From Cornus controversa (Eukaryota; Streptophyta; Magnoliopsida; Cornales; Cornaceae): a stretch of DNA of 64,000 bases. A model generated the notes under the pieces. That model searched no databases, was not told the origin of the DNA, and worked only from the letters and a program-made list of their open reading frames with translations. The position numbers were made by a program, and so were the translations under genes. The DNA lies in contig CM048845.1 in the NCBI GenBank assembly GCA_026545225.1, positions 62,640,533-62,704,532 on the forward strand, in the 5' to 3' direction. Positions 23,548 through 34,560 of this stretch are shown here, piece by piece (position 1 is the first letter of the stretch; each line of letters begins with the position of its first letter).

Positions 23548-24596
23548 CATCTTTTAATTTTTAAAATAAGATATTATTTAATTTAATCCAAAAATATTTA
23601 TTTATGTATAAGTGACAATATACTACTATTAAATGCACATAGAGTTTCTATACATTTTTTAATTTTTATATGATATTATTTAAAGGTGTAAATTTTTTTA
23701 TTAAACAAACTCTTGTAACCGACCAATTATCTCAAACATATATATAGATATCTTTTTAATTTTTAAAAATTATTTAATTCAATGCTAATATATTTAGGTG
23801 ACAAAACGTTGTGTGAAACACAAACACTACTACGTCGCCAATTCTCATAAATATATAGTACATTTTTTTATATTTATATTAAACAACTAATAGTAATTAA
23901 TTTCATATTATTTTATAACCAATGAGTTTTAAGAAAACTAGTTGAACTAAATAACATGGGTCTATGTCACGTTTACTATTAGGAGTCACTGTAAATATAT
24001 CGGGTGAACCTGGATCGTTCTGAATCCTGCGTGTACAACAAGCACGGTAAATTTCATTATGTGTATATAACACGTGCGATCTAAATTCACCTGATATAAA
24101 TACACCAGGTGTATTGTAGATCTTCTCCCTCACCTCAAATAAAGGAATATATTATTATAATCTTTAGATATCAAGTTCTCTTGTGTTAGTGGCAGTCTTG
24201 GAACTGCAAAGTAATTCTTTATCAATGCAAATTCCAACCAATATTTGAAACTTGTTGAATATGTCAAACTTAATTAGGCATTAAATTGGGAACTTGCCAA
24301 TTTCTCGATAATCTAGAAAATAGAATTTCAACCAATATCTGAAACATTTCCATTCCATAGATGATCTATGTAAAGACAATATCAAGAAACGAACTAGATG
24401 AATAACCAAGTTGGCACAGCTTGGTTGCAAATGAATTTCACTATTATGGACCTGCATACAAGACTTTTTACACACTACAAAAACATGGCCAGTTCATAAA
24501 TAAATAAAATCACATTGATTCATGAAACAATATAAATAAATACAATACTAATAACATCCATGACCCACAAGTATTCAAACCTTAAAAGTTATCACT
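22701..24596. other. No gene; AT-rich DNA, (TA)n at about 23515
   Basis: Very AT-rich. A (TA)n microsatellite spans about 23512-23546. Around 23990-24100 an imperfect inverted pair (atatcgggtgaacctggatcg versus cgatctaaattcacctgatat) could form a hairpin or mark a transposon relic. No gene recognised. Confidence 0.4.
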
Positions 24597-25565
24597 TAAA
24601 TTGTAATACCCCGCTCCAACACATGGTATGATATTGTCCGCTTTAGGCCTAAGCCCGCACAATTTTGCTTTTAAGTTTTACTCCAAAAGACCTCATACCA
24701 TTTGAAGAGAACATACTACATATAAGCACATCCCCTTTTTCACACCCAGGCGATGTGGGATTAACACCATTTACCCTGTCAGTGTGGTAGCTTAGCCCAG
24801 TGTTTGTCTTTGCACCCACCCACATCACACCCGTCCACAAGGGTTACTACAATCCACCCCCTACGAGGCCCGACGTCCTCGTCGGCACACTTTCGATTGG
24901 GTTTAGGCTTTGATACCAACTGTAATACCCCGCTCCAACACATACTATGATATTGTCTACTTTGGGCCTGAGCCCGCACGATTTTGCTCTTGGGTTTTAC
25001 CCCAAAAGGCCTCATACCATTTGAAGAGAACACACTACATATAAGCACATCCCCTCCTCCACACCCAAGCGATGTGGGATTGAGCACCCTGTACCCTGTC
25101 AGTGTGGTAGCTCAATCCAATGTCTGTCTTCGCACTCGCCCACTCACACCCGACCACAAGGGTTACTACAATCCACCCCCTAGGAGGCCCGACGTCCTCG
25201 TCGGCACATTTTCGGCTAGGTTCAGGCTTTGATACCAACTGTAATACCCCGCTCCAACACATGGTATGATATTGTCAGCTTTGGGCTATAACCCGCACGA
25301 TTTTGCTCTTGGGTTTTACCCCAAAAGGCCTCATACCATTTGAAGAGAACATACTACATATAAGCACATTCCCTTTTCCACACTCAGGCGATGTGGGATT
25401 GAGCACCTTGTACCTTGTTAGTGTGGTAGCTCAGCCCAGTGTCTATCTTCGCACCCGCCCACTCACACCCGCCTTTTGGGGTAAAACCCAAGAGCAAAAT
25501 CGTGCGGGTTATGGCCCAAAGTAGACAATATCATACCATGTGTTGGAATAGGATATTACATAAAT
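24597..25565 (-). mobile_element. Rearranged TRIM retrotransposon array
   Basis: The order is LTR 24602-24851, internal 24852-24920, LTR 24921-25170, internal 25171-25239, LTR 25240 to about 25471 lacking its last 18 bp or so, then about 89 bp of inverted LTR end (to 25560). Full LTRs are 250 bp, with TGTAATACC / ...TTACTACA ends on the plus strand, and internal segments are 69 bp. Each internal segment carries, on the minus strand, a tRNA-iMet-type primer site (TGGTATCAAAGCC, two bases from the LTR) and a purine tract (TAGGGGGTGGAT). A perfect 5-bp TSD TAAAT (24597-24601, 25561-25565) bounds the whole array. No protein is encoded, as expected for TRIMs. Confidence 0.9.
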
Positions 25566-25939
25566 GTAATCACAATAGGCAACAATTTACAAAGTATGTA
25601 AGAAACGTGATCAGAAGCGATAAAAAGAAAGAGAAAAAAAATGTTATATTTGCAACGGCTATATTTGCAACAGGTTTATTTCAAACGGCTATATTTTTCA
25701 TCTTATATAAACACACTATTTTGGTCATATGAGAATCATTACTACATTTATCTCTTTCATTCTCCATCTCATTCAATCTCGAATTTCCAATGACTTCGTC
25801 ATCACGATCTTTTCAAATGTTGATTCAACAGAATATAAATAACTACAATATGCTTCTAAATTCAGTAACGCCAAAGATAGTTTGACAAGTCTTTCAACTG
25901 CCCAAGAAGCGGTAAATTTATTGTAACTGGGAGGAAAGC
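25566..25939. other. No intact gene; left flank of Harbinger relic
   Basis: Contains 'ttcattctccatctcattcaatctcgaatttccaatgacttcgtc' at about 25750-25800, which looks like the leader and initiator region preceding plant Harbinger transposases. The frame then breaks. The rest is AT-rich. Confidence 0.35.
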
Positions 25940-26430
25940 CACCGTGAGCTAATGAAAACTACTTTGACGAGAATTTCACATATACACCAGAGATATTTAA
26001 CAGGCGATTCAGGATTCGACGATACCTATTTCTTCGTCTTCTAAATGACGTTAAAGCTTATGAAGACTACTTCGTCCAAAAAAGGGATGTGGCAGGTCGT
26101 TTGAGATTGTTCTCTATACAAAAGATGACAACTACAATATATATTCTCGTATATGGTTATGCCACCAATCAGGTTGATGAGTATATCAAAATCGGCGAGA
26201 CCATTGCCATTAAAAGCTTAAAGGCATTTTGTACTGCTGTTGTTGCTGTGTATGGAGAGGAATATATGCATACACTGAACGAAGCCGACATAGCACGACT
26301 ACTTCAAGAAGGGGAAAACAGAGGATTCTCGAGTATGCTTAGTTTCATCGACCGTATGCACTGAGAGTGGAAGAATTACCCAGTGGAGTGGCATGACATG
26401 CACAAGGGATGCTCTCATAAGACTACTATA
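25940..26430 (+). pseudogene. PIF/Harbinger transposase (Plant_tran) relic
   Basis: The plus strand reads NYFDENFTYTPEIFNRRF, RIRRYLFLRLLNDV, QKRDVAGRLRLFSIQKM, ...DEYIKIGETIAIKSL and ARLLQEGENRGFSSML, the N-terminal half of plant PIF/Harbinger DDE transposases (Plant_tran family). In SFIDRMH|EWKN the family's Trp between His and Glu is a TGA stop at about 26362; coding similarity continues briefly (EWKNYPVEW) and then ends near 26430. The C-terminal DDE part is absent. It is an old, truncated copy with no TIR seen. Confidence 0.8.
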
Positions 26431-28985
26431 AAGCCTTGGAATTTATTTTAATTTAAATTATAATTAATTATATTTTAATTGTGATGAAAGCATGAGAAAT
26501 TGATTTAAAATTCTGTTTTGTGTACGGTGGGAATTTTTCGAGAATTTTGAGTTCGACTGTAGGACCCGGGAAGGGTCAGGCGAACCGCATGACTTGTACG
26601 AATGTTGTAAAAACATATAAGGGTGTATATGAATAATTAAGGGGTTTAAAACATAAATTGGGAAGAGATAATGTTAGTATGTGATTAATAGAGAGTTATT
26701 AGTAACAAAGAACTAATTAAAAGAATGAGAGGGACTTAGTTGCAAAGAGAGAAATTATAAAAGGAATTAAATCATTTAATTCATCATAAAAATCAGATTT
26801 TCTCTCATCTCTCTCTTACTACAATTTCATCCCAACTTCTCTTTACAAATTAGATGGATTAGAGTGAGAATTGAAGATTGATCCAAGAGAAAATATTGTT
26901 CTCCTCATCATTCTCTTCAAATTGATCGATTTAAAGCTTAATTTGGTGGACATTGAAGATTTGGTTGAAATCTAGGGTTTGGAATTGGGAGTTGCTCAAG
27001 AAGAGAAAGTTGTTCTCCTCTTTACGATCTACGTGTCCACAATTCGAGAATTGAATTCGAAGAAATTTGAATTTTTGGTGATTTGGGAATTTTTGAAATT
27101 TGGCTTGGACTTGAGGTAGGGGTGTTCTTTCCACCTTATCATCGATTCCTCAGGAATTGATATGGTTCTGAATTGACTAGCATATTTGGGAATGCTAGGA
27201 AGTGAGTCTTGCATATTTAATTATGCTTATTCTAGTTAATTGAGTCTCCACATAATAATTATAATGATAATTATATGCATTATTGTATTATGTATATGTT
27301 TTGATGAAATTGTTGAATGAAAGTATGTTAGAACATCTATTAATGTCAACTATGATGTGAATTGTGTAAGCATGCCTTCTATGCTAGTAATTGATGATAC
27401 ATGTTGTTCATTAGGATGATTTATAGTTGTGGAGACTATATTATACATGTTACATGTTTGATAAAATGCATAAGAATGTCATTTTCTATAAAAATTGCAT
27501 TTTATGAAGGTATTGTGTGAGAATTGATATTGCATCGTTATATGAATGAAAATTACATGTTTTAGCATGGAATCAAGTGGCTTATGATACGCTTAGAATA
27601 TGAAATTGTTGCATTGTCATATACATGGAAAGAACATGTTTTAGCATGGAAATCAAGTGGCTTATGATGCACTTGGAATTGTATGTGTTGTTATACTTGA
27701 ACTTTACGTGATTGGTTGTTGATTTTGGGAGGAGGTCGGAAAGCAATAAGGGCTTAGATCCCTAGGGTGCAAAGTTAAAAAATTGTCCAAGGTGGTTCCT
27801 TCTAGACCCTCAGGTTAGTAGCCCGTAAAGTTGGATACGGTTCATTTTAGACCCTCGGGTTAGTAGCACGTAAAGTTAGATATCTCGGATGATTGGCTCA
27901 ATTAGCGGTTATCCGGTGGTTCTACGAATACTCCCACTTTGTTTGATTTTGAAATTTACGTGACTTGGTGTTTAAGTCTTGTTATTGAATTGTGATATTT
28001 AAGTTGATGTTTGTGTGATTTTCTAGTATTTGAGCATTGTTGAGTATATTGTTCACTCATGTATTGAATTGAGATTCCATGAGCATAATCATTGATGTTT
28101 GTCACATAGTGTGTAGGAATGCCATGATAGCATCTCATGAGCATTGAAAGTATGTCATGTAGTACATATGAATGTCATGCTTGCATTTCATGTAGGTCGT
28201 GTCGAGTTGATGCATAAGTTGGTTTGAGTATCTCTACTGGGCATGTTGACGCTCACCCCCTTCCCCAAACATTTTTACAGATAAAGCATCGGTGACCGAA
28301 GGAGCTTGAGGTACTTGGAAGTGGAGTGCTCGATCTCTTGTCGATATTATCTTCTTTATGTTTTGTATGCCATGTTTAGGTGTTTTATTGATACATTGTA
28401 ACTCCAATACGGAACAAGGATGTTTTGTAATGGATTTTGCGTACTTGAACATTAGATGAGCAAGCTTTCATGGAGGATGAATATACAAAGATCATCTACT
28501 TGCTTTTATATGCAAATGAATGATTTTAGTAAGCGTAATGATGATTTAGAACCATGTATATGAGTTGGTTTGTACATGAGAAACCTTGGGAATTTGAAAG
28601 AGAAAAATAGTAGGTTTTTAGGATTTTCGGTCACCTAAAATGTCTATGATCGGTACTTCAAAAGTCCTAAGAGCTGGAAACTGCAGACCCTGCAGCAGCC
28701 AATCGAAAGTTCTCTTCAACCAACCAAAAAGAATCCATCAGCCTGTTGAAAGAATTCCTTAGCCGACTGATGATTCTCCCAGTTTTCAGCTGGCTAATGG
28801 GGTGTCCATCAGCCAATCGAAACTGGGCTGACCTGGATTGTAATTAATTTTAGGCTGCAAATGATAAAGATAAATGAATAGACCATTGTGGAGCCCATAT
28901 GGATGAATAATTATGAATGAACGCGCATATAAATATGTGTGTATGATTTTGCTTCCACGGTTTTAAGGTTCTTGAGAATGTTCAT
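26431..28985. repeat. Decayed non-coding LTR-like sequence
   Basis: About 2.5 kb without coding potential but with LTR-like phrases: 'ggacccgggaagggtcag' at about 26570, duplicated units 'tagaccctcgggttagtag.cgtaaagtt' (about 27810 and 27855), duplicated 'catgttttagcatggaa.tcaagtggcttatgat' (about 27557 and 27632), 'ttgacgctcacccccttccc' at 28247, and degenerate 'cagccaatcgaaa'-type repeats at 28690-28830. It is probably a large, old LTR. Ends and TSD were not resolved. Confidence 0.45.
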
Positions 28986-31799
28986 GTGGTTAAATGAACG
29001 GGTTCACTCTCGGAATGGGGATTCCGGTGACTCGAATTTTGAGACGTGAACCACTCTCACCAAACTTACCACAAGTCACTCAAGCTCTCACCCTAGTTTA
29101 CGTGAACCACTCTCACCAAACTTACCACAAGCACTCAGCTCTAGCCAACTCAATCTTCCATAAGCTTGACCTATCTCACACCAAACTCATAGTCACTCCA
29201 CCTTTCAAAGAAACCTTATGCCTGGACTACAAGTAGTGAGTGTGAAGAACAATACAATGGAAGTCAACAATTCTCAAGTTATAAGATCAGCAAGTACAAA
29301 GCTTAACCTGAAATTAAACAACCACTTGAACTTGGCAGATAATAAAGTTTGAGTGCAGCATCTATTCAATTCCTTCTTACCATATGTAGAAAGCACAAGG
29401 AGAATATGGATGATGACAAGGCAGGCCTGCTCAATCCAATTAAGTACAAAGTAGTTTACTCTGTTCTTGCAGCAACATAGTCCTCAATTCAGCATAATGA
29501 ACAGTGCAGTAAGCTGATCTGAAACCCCTATTTATAACCTGAGTTAATTCTTGTAAGACAACATCTAAAACAAGCTTAATACATGAAATGAAGCATTTTC
29601 ATATACATTTGACATTTAAAAGTAACCCAGCAATGTAAACAGCCTTTGAAAAGGCCTTTTGACAGAAATTTTAGATCTAAAGTGGACTTCTAGTTAGTAA
29701 AAAACAAAAGCAACTCTAAACATAACTTTAATACAACTAAACCATTTTTATCATGATCAAATTAATATGTATGCTGGAACATCAATAGTAACCCAATAAT
29801 TTATCTAAACAAATCTGTCAACTCTTTGGACCAAATTCTGTAATAATGTTGCAGCAAGTAACTTTGAATAGTCAAAAATTGATCCTATGCTATTTCGGAG
29901 AATGTATCAGCTTAAGCAGACTTAAAATGTGAGTTGAAACATGCTCATATACAATAAAGCCTCAAATATCAACTAGTGACATGATCTGAGTTTTTAAAGG
30001 CTTTCGACAACAACTTTTAGATGGACAAGTTGAGATTCAGAAGGTCAGAAATTTGATTCAGCTTCTAGTCCAATTTCTTGCAAGCATATACAGATAATAT
30101 ATGATGTATTACACATGTTTAATTCAAAAAAAGCAAACCAAGAATCATCAAGATCAGATTTGACAAAAACATAAGTTTTGACAGTGATTTTGAAGATCAA
30201 TGATGAGGTTCAAATATCCAAAGCCTACTGCAGCTCCAATACAAGTATGAATCTAGCTAGGACATGTGACATAGTATAAAATACACATGCTAAAGTCATT
30301 TCTAAGCCTTAACCTTATCAAAAACATACTGAAAGTAAGCTTAGAGGCAAGACAACTACAGTTTTAGCCGAAAATGAGGTTACAAATGCAAATATGCAGA
30401 ACATTTACTAGATGTTTGGACCTATGCAGCCTCCAAGGGACGGGTGGTAGTTGCCTGTAGCTCCCTGCACAAAAACACACACCCAAAAGCCAAACAAAGC
30501 TTAATGAAGGTTGTTAGTGTAAATACCTCATGTGTATATTGAGGTGGCTTGCACATAACTATGGAATGACTTCAGTAGACATGAAATACTTCAGAAATCA
30601 ATATGGAATAGCCAAACATAGCCTTAAGAATGAAATTACATAAATTCCCCTAAATGGGTTGTTTGAGTAATTAGCTGGGAGTTTAGGACATCTTTGATTT
30701 AAATGCATTTACAATTATAATATAGATGCTTAAAAAGAATATAAAACTTAGTTAACCACTGAAATCCATCCAAAGAAAACATATAATGTGAAATGACCAT
30801 TCTGCCCTTGCTATAGAAATGTGGACAATATAAGGTATGAAATGAGTTTGTAATGCACACATTAAATCTTTTTGACATTAAACTAAGCAAACATGCTCAT
30901 GGACCATCAAAAGTGCAGTCAGACATCACTTAAACCAACTTAATCAATCCATGCCATACATATCTAAATTGATCAATTTACAGCATTGTTGAATCTTAGC
31001 AACCACAGTCTGTCTCCAAATTTGTGACTTATCTGATTGCCCAAAATGAATCATCCATGACTTAAGTAGTGAATTTTTTTTTTCCATGACTAATATTTGA
31101 ACCGGAAGCTCTAAAACAGTTTCATTCTCATTTTATAAGTTCTGTGAGGTGTGTTTAAATGGTCATATAACTGCTTTCCTAGAAATTTCTTGTTTTGTGT
31201 TTTCAACCCAAATAATTAAGAATTAAGCAGTTGTCACATTTAATTGGTGAAGAAAAATAAAGAGCATTTGAGGGTATATATACATTGACTGTTGCAACCT
31301 ATCCTACTTCAATTCATGAACTTAATAGCCAAACATATATCTGATGCTTGATGGTGAAGAAACTTTAGCATTTAAAGTCATCACATGACAATATATTAGA
31401 CTTAGATCTTTCCATCTGACTATTATGTAGAAATAACTCAAACATGGTTTCCATCTGACTATTATGTAGAAAGTTGCTATGCTTAGATCTTTTGAACTGA
31501 AATCAAAATGGAAATTCATCCAGGTGAACTTGGGTTATGCATCAAAATCAGGATAGCAGCAGATGCATGAGTAAAAACGGTAAAGAATAGCTGCAGATGA
31601 GTTCTATATTGAGGGCCAAGATTCAACTCACAATCATCCATAAGCTACCCATTCTTCCGTCTATGGGTAATTATATACATATCTGCCCGGCTTAAATCAT
31701 CTCAATCAGGTCTCTTTTTAGACTACTATCAAATAACATAAAAAACATTGAAAATCTCCTTCAAACAACATATAATACTGAAGTATGCTACATAGGAAA
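28986..31799. other. No gene recognised
   Basis: A 29-bp phrase 'gtgaaccactctcaccaaac' repeats at about 29046 and 29102. Near 30430-30480 a possible minus-strand exon follows a 'tgtgcag' acceptor but cannot be assigned. 'ccatctgactattatgtagaaa' occurs twice (about 31410 and 31451). The rest is AT-rich intergenic or intronic DNA. Confidence 0.4.
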
Positions 31800-31910
31800 T
31801 AAAATATTACCTCTTCATCACTCAACCGTGCGAAACTTTTTGATCCAGCGGTATGTGTAATGGGCTGCTTGGCGCGATTTGCCTTATTTGTAGAACTAGG
31901 CTTTTATAAA
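31800..31910 (-). pseudogene. Possible Transposase_24-like exon fragment
   Basis: The minus strand reads KPSSTNKANRAKQPITHTAG followed by SKSFARLSDEE and a donor (GAG|gtaata). Asn-Lys-Ala-Asn-Arg with HTAGSKSFAR resembles the conserved block of the plant Ptta/En/Spm-associated domain (Transposase_24), written from memory of the family pattern and not aligned. It is a short single exon; flanking exons are not convincing. Confidence 0.45.
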
Positions 31911-32484
31911 ACAACATAAAAAGATATCAATGGTGGCAAAGTATAGATTCTCAAAAGTTATTCAACATTTTCTTCTTACAGGTCAGCGCTTTTTTTGTTG
32001 ACTAGAGAGTTGTTCCCACCAGATGTTTTTGAATATGTGACGTATTAATTTTAATTTGAAAAGAATTTGGAGCAATGTTCCAATTTCCAACCTCAACTTG
32101 GCTGGTCCCAGCTTTAGCAGTATATCAATGTTTTATAATGAAGTAAGTCATGATCCAATTCTTCAAAATAGAAGGTGCCATTCACTTGAAACCCCTCACA
32201 TTCTCAAATTATTTTGTTCACTAGATCCAACACCTTTTTAGAATTTTGAAAAGCCTAATCAGAACACAAATGTAAAGTACAATAAGACTTAGAAGGTTAA
32301 AGATTATCATCCATTAAAATTCATCTTGAATCATGATGTTCAATCGTATATCTTTGACAAATTAAAATTAAAAATAACAGAGAACAAAAGAGCACGTTAC
32401 GAAAACAAAAGACATGTTTGACAAGAATATAATTGCCCCTCGACTGAGTTTCAAACGTGAACTAGGAACCATCATTGATCTGGA

Positions 32485-32780
32485 AGGACTTGATCATCCC
32501 AATCTGCTAGACGTTCTTCATCAGTGTCAGTGGCCACTGTGAGGCCAAACTGCCTGCAATTATTTGACCAATAACCTTGTATATATATCTACTTTAAACT
32601 GTGAAACAAAAAGAAAAAAAAAGAATTTCCTTCTGTTTGCACATTATAACCATACCTTTAGGATGCCCTTTTCAACAACTAATCTCCCTGCTGCAGATTT
32701 GGCTTCGCTAGCCAAGAAGTCTAAGACTAGTTTCTTCCTTCCACAAATCCCAGGCTCTTTAACCCTCTGCTCAAAACTGG
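32485..32780 (-). CDS. Possible two-exon fragment, function unknown
   Basis: The minus strand reads EQRVKEPGICGRKKLVLDFL and continues ASEAKSAAGRLVVEKGILK to a donor (AAG|gtatgg) near 32658. It then reads FGLTVATDTDEERLADWDDQ to a TGA at about 32485, if the acceptor is aggcag. Both phases are 0, which supports splicing. A stop lies just 5' of the first exon and no acceptable acceptor or start was found, so it may be a pseudogene 3' end. I do not recognise the family. Confidence 0.3.
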
Positions 32781-32819
32781 TTTGGCATCATCTTAAACTG
32801 CCAAATTTGAACAACTAGT

Positions 32820-34560
32820 TAATTTCATGCAGTATTATTGAAGATTCACATTACTTTCTTTTCAAATGTTTAACAAATTTCATACTTTCCAGCACACACA
32901 TTCATCCACTGAATTACTAAACTATACTAAAATTTAAGTGTGTTTAGTTTCACATTTTTATACATTTTTTTCTTTTCTCGATAAATAGCTTAGTGGTTCA
33001 TTGTAGCGATCATAAGAGAAATATATATAAGAAGCTGTGAGCTCTAAGATAAAAACGGAACTTTAAAAAATTGAATAAGAGAGTGGAAGAAGATTTCAAG
33101 GCAAAAACTGAATCAACACAACTATAATAACAAATTTCAGAAAAAAAATAGATCTAAAATTTTAATTGTTAATAAATAATTGACCATTGAAATATGTAGG
33201 ATAACATAATTAACTTTTATCAATTGTTTGAACAGTGCGTAGATATGTAATTGAGTTGAGAGAGAGGCCTGTGCACATTTCATGAGAGGCGATAGAGAAA
33301 TGAAAGGGGCTACATGATGCCACTAAAATTTTGCTGCTGCATCACTATGAAAGGAAAACCAAAGTTACTTGACAGTAATGGATTTGTGCCTGAACACCTT
33401 GTTAGCTTTATATTTAATAAAGTATATACGTATATGTATGTAGTTATACTGTAAATATAATATTTGTTGCTTCAATTGAAGTTTTCATTTCAATAGTTCC
33501 AACTCCTAATGCTTCAAATACTATACAAGATACAAACAACCATATACACTTGTATAATGTAACTTGTGTCAAACATCTATGTAACTTACTGACTATACAA
33601 GAAAATGAAGACAGAAAGAATAGAAGATCAAGAAAGCTTAAATTGAGGTACTGATATATGCAGCATGGCTCCTTGGGAATTCTTCCCTGATGGTGATGCC
33701 TCAGGTTAGAAGTCAGTCTGTCAACATGACAACAACGATACCTGACACACTAATGCTGACAAGTTTCTTCATTCATGACAGCAATCCCTTTCTTATAGTT
33801 GAACGTTGAGTATAAATACGGTTGCACGCTCAACTCTTCAACTGGCCTGTCTGAATTCTGATGAGATGACTGGTGATGATTCATGTACCAACCCGACATA
33901 GTTAGACCATAAATTGCGAGTGCAATGTCAATGATTCCAATCAGCACAATGCAATAGCATACAATGGACATTGTTAGTTCTTGATATTGTGTGAAATGCT
34001 AGAAAAGGTTTAGAGAATTCTCATTTCTGGAGCCAGAAAGGAATGGGGCTCATAAAGGTTTATAAGAGGTTAGTTTAGGTGCTTATTAGAGGTTGACAAA
34101 GATTCTTAAGATTTCAAGGATTCAGTATTTTGGGTTTCCTGCCTTTTTCCAAGGATTGTCTCATTTACAAGCATATATGGGCGACTATGTTCATGGCATC
34201 GAAACAAAATAGCAAGTTAAGAATGTTGCAACCAAATCTATATAAATATTATAGTTACAGAAAGGACAAGGGAAATTGTGTTCCTCCCAAGGAGGCTGAA
34301 TAACGCATGGGGCGACATGGTCCTCCCAAGGAAGCTGAATAAATATTATAGTTATAGAAAGGATTGTCTCATTTACAAGTATGAGGAGACATGTTCCTCC
34401 CAAGGAGGCCGAATAGTGCTAAGAAGCTAAAACAATATCACCCCTACGAATAGGCAAAGTGTACAACCTTGCAAGAAATCAAAGAGCTTGTTTTCAAGAA
34501 AATATTTGCAAAATACAGAAGGTTTCTTTCATTTGATGGAACAAAGATATTATCTTGACA
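32820..34560. other. No firm gene; short ORF and local repeats
   Basis: A minus-strand 73-codon ORF at 33750-33971 begins with a hydrophobic helix (IVCYCIVLIGIIDIALAIYG) and could be a small membrane protein or a first exon; support is weak. At 34275-34415 the phrase 'ttcctcccaaggaggctgaata' occurs three times with changes, a short local repeat. Confidence 0.35.

Noticed and set aside
24602-25560. Cassandra-type TRIM with 5S rRNA promoter
   Set aside because: No 5S-like A box / C box sequence was recognised in the LTR.
24649-25732. Several overlapping open frames on both strands with repeated peptide phrases
   Set aside because: They are translations of the TRIM LTR repeats and recur wherever the LTR occurs (36.7, 56.8 kb); the element is non-coding.
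33750-33971. Small hydrophobic minus-strand ORF as a confident gene
   Set aside because: Only one short frame, no recognised family, no splice partner; left as a remark in the intergenic entry.
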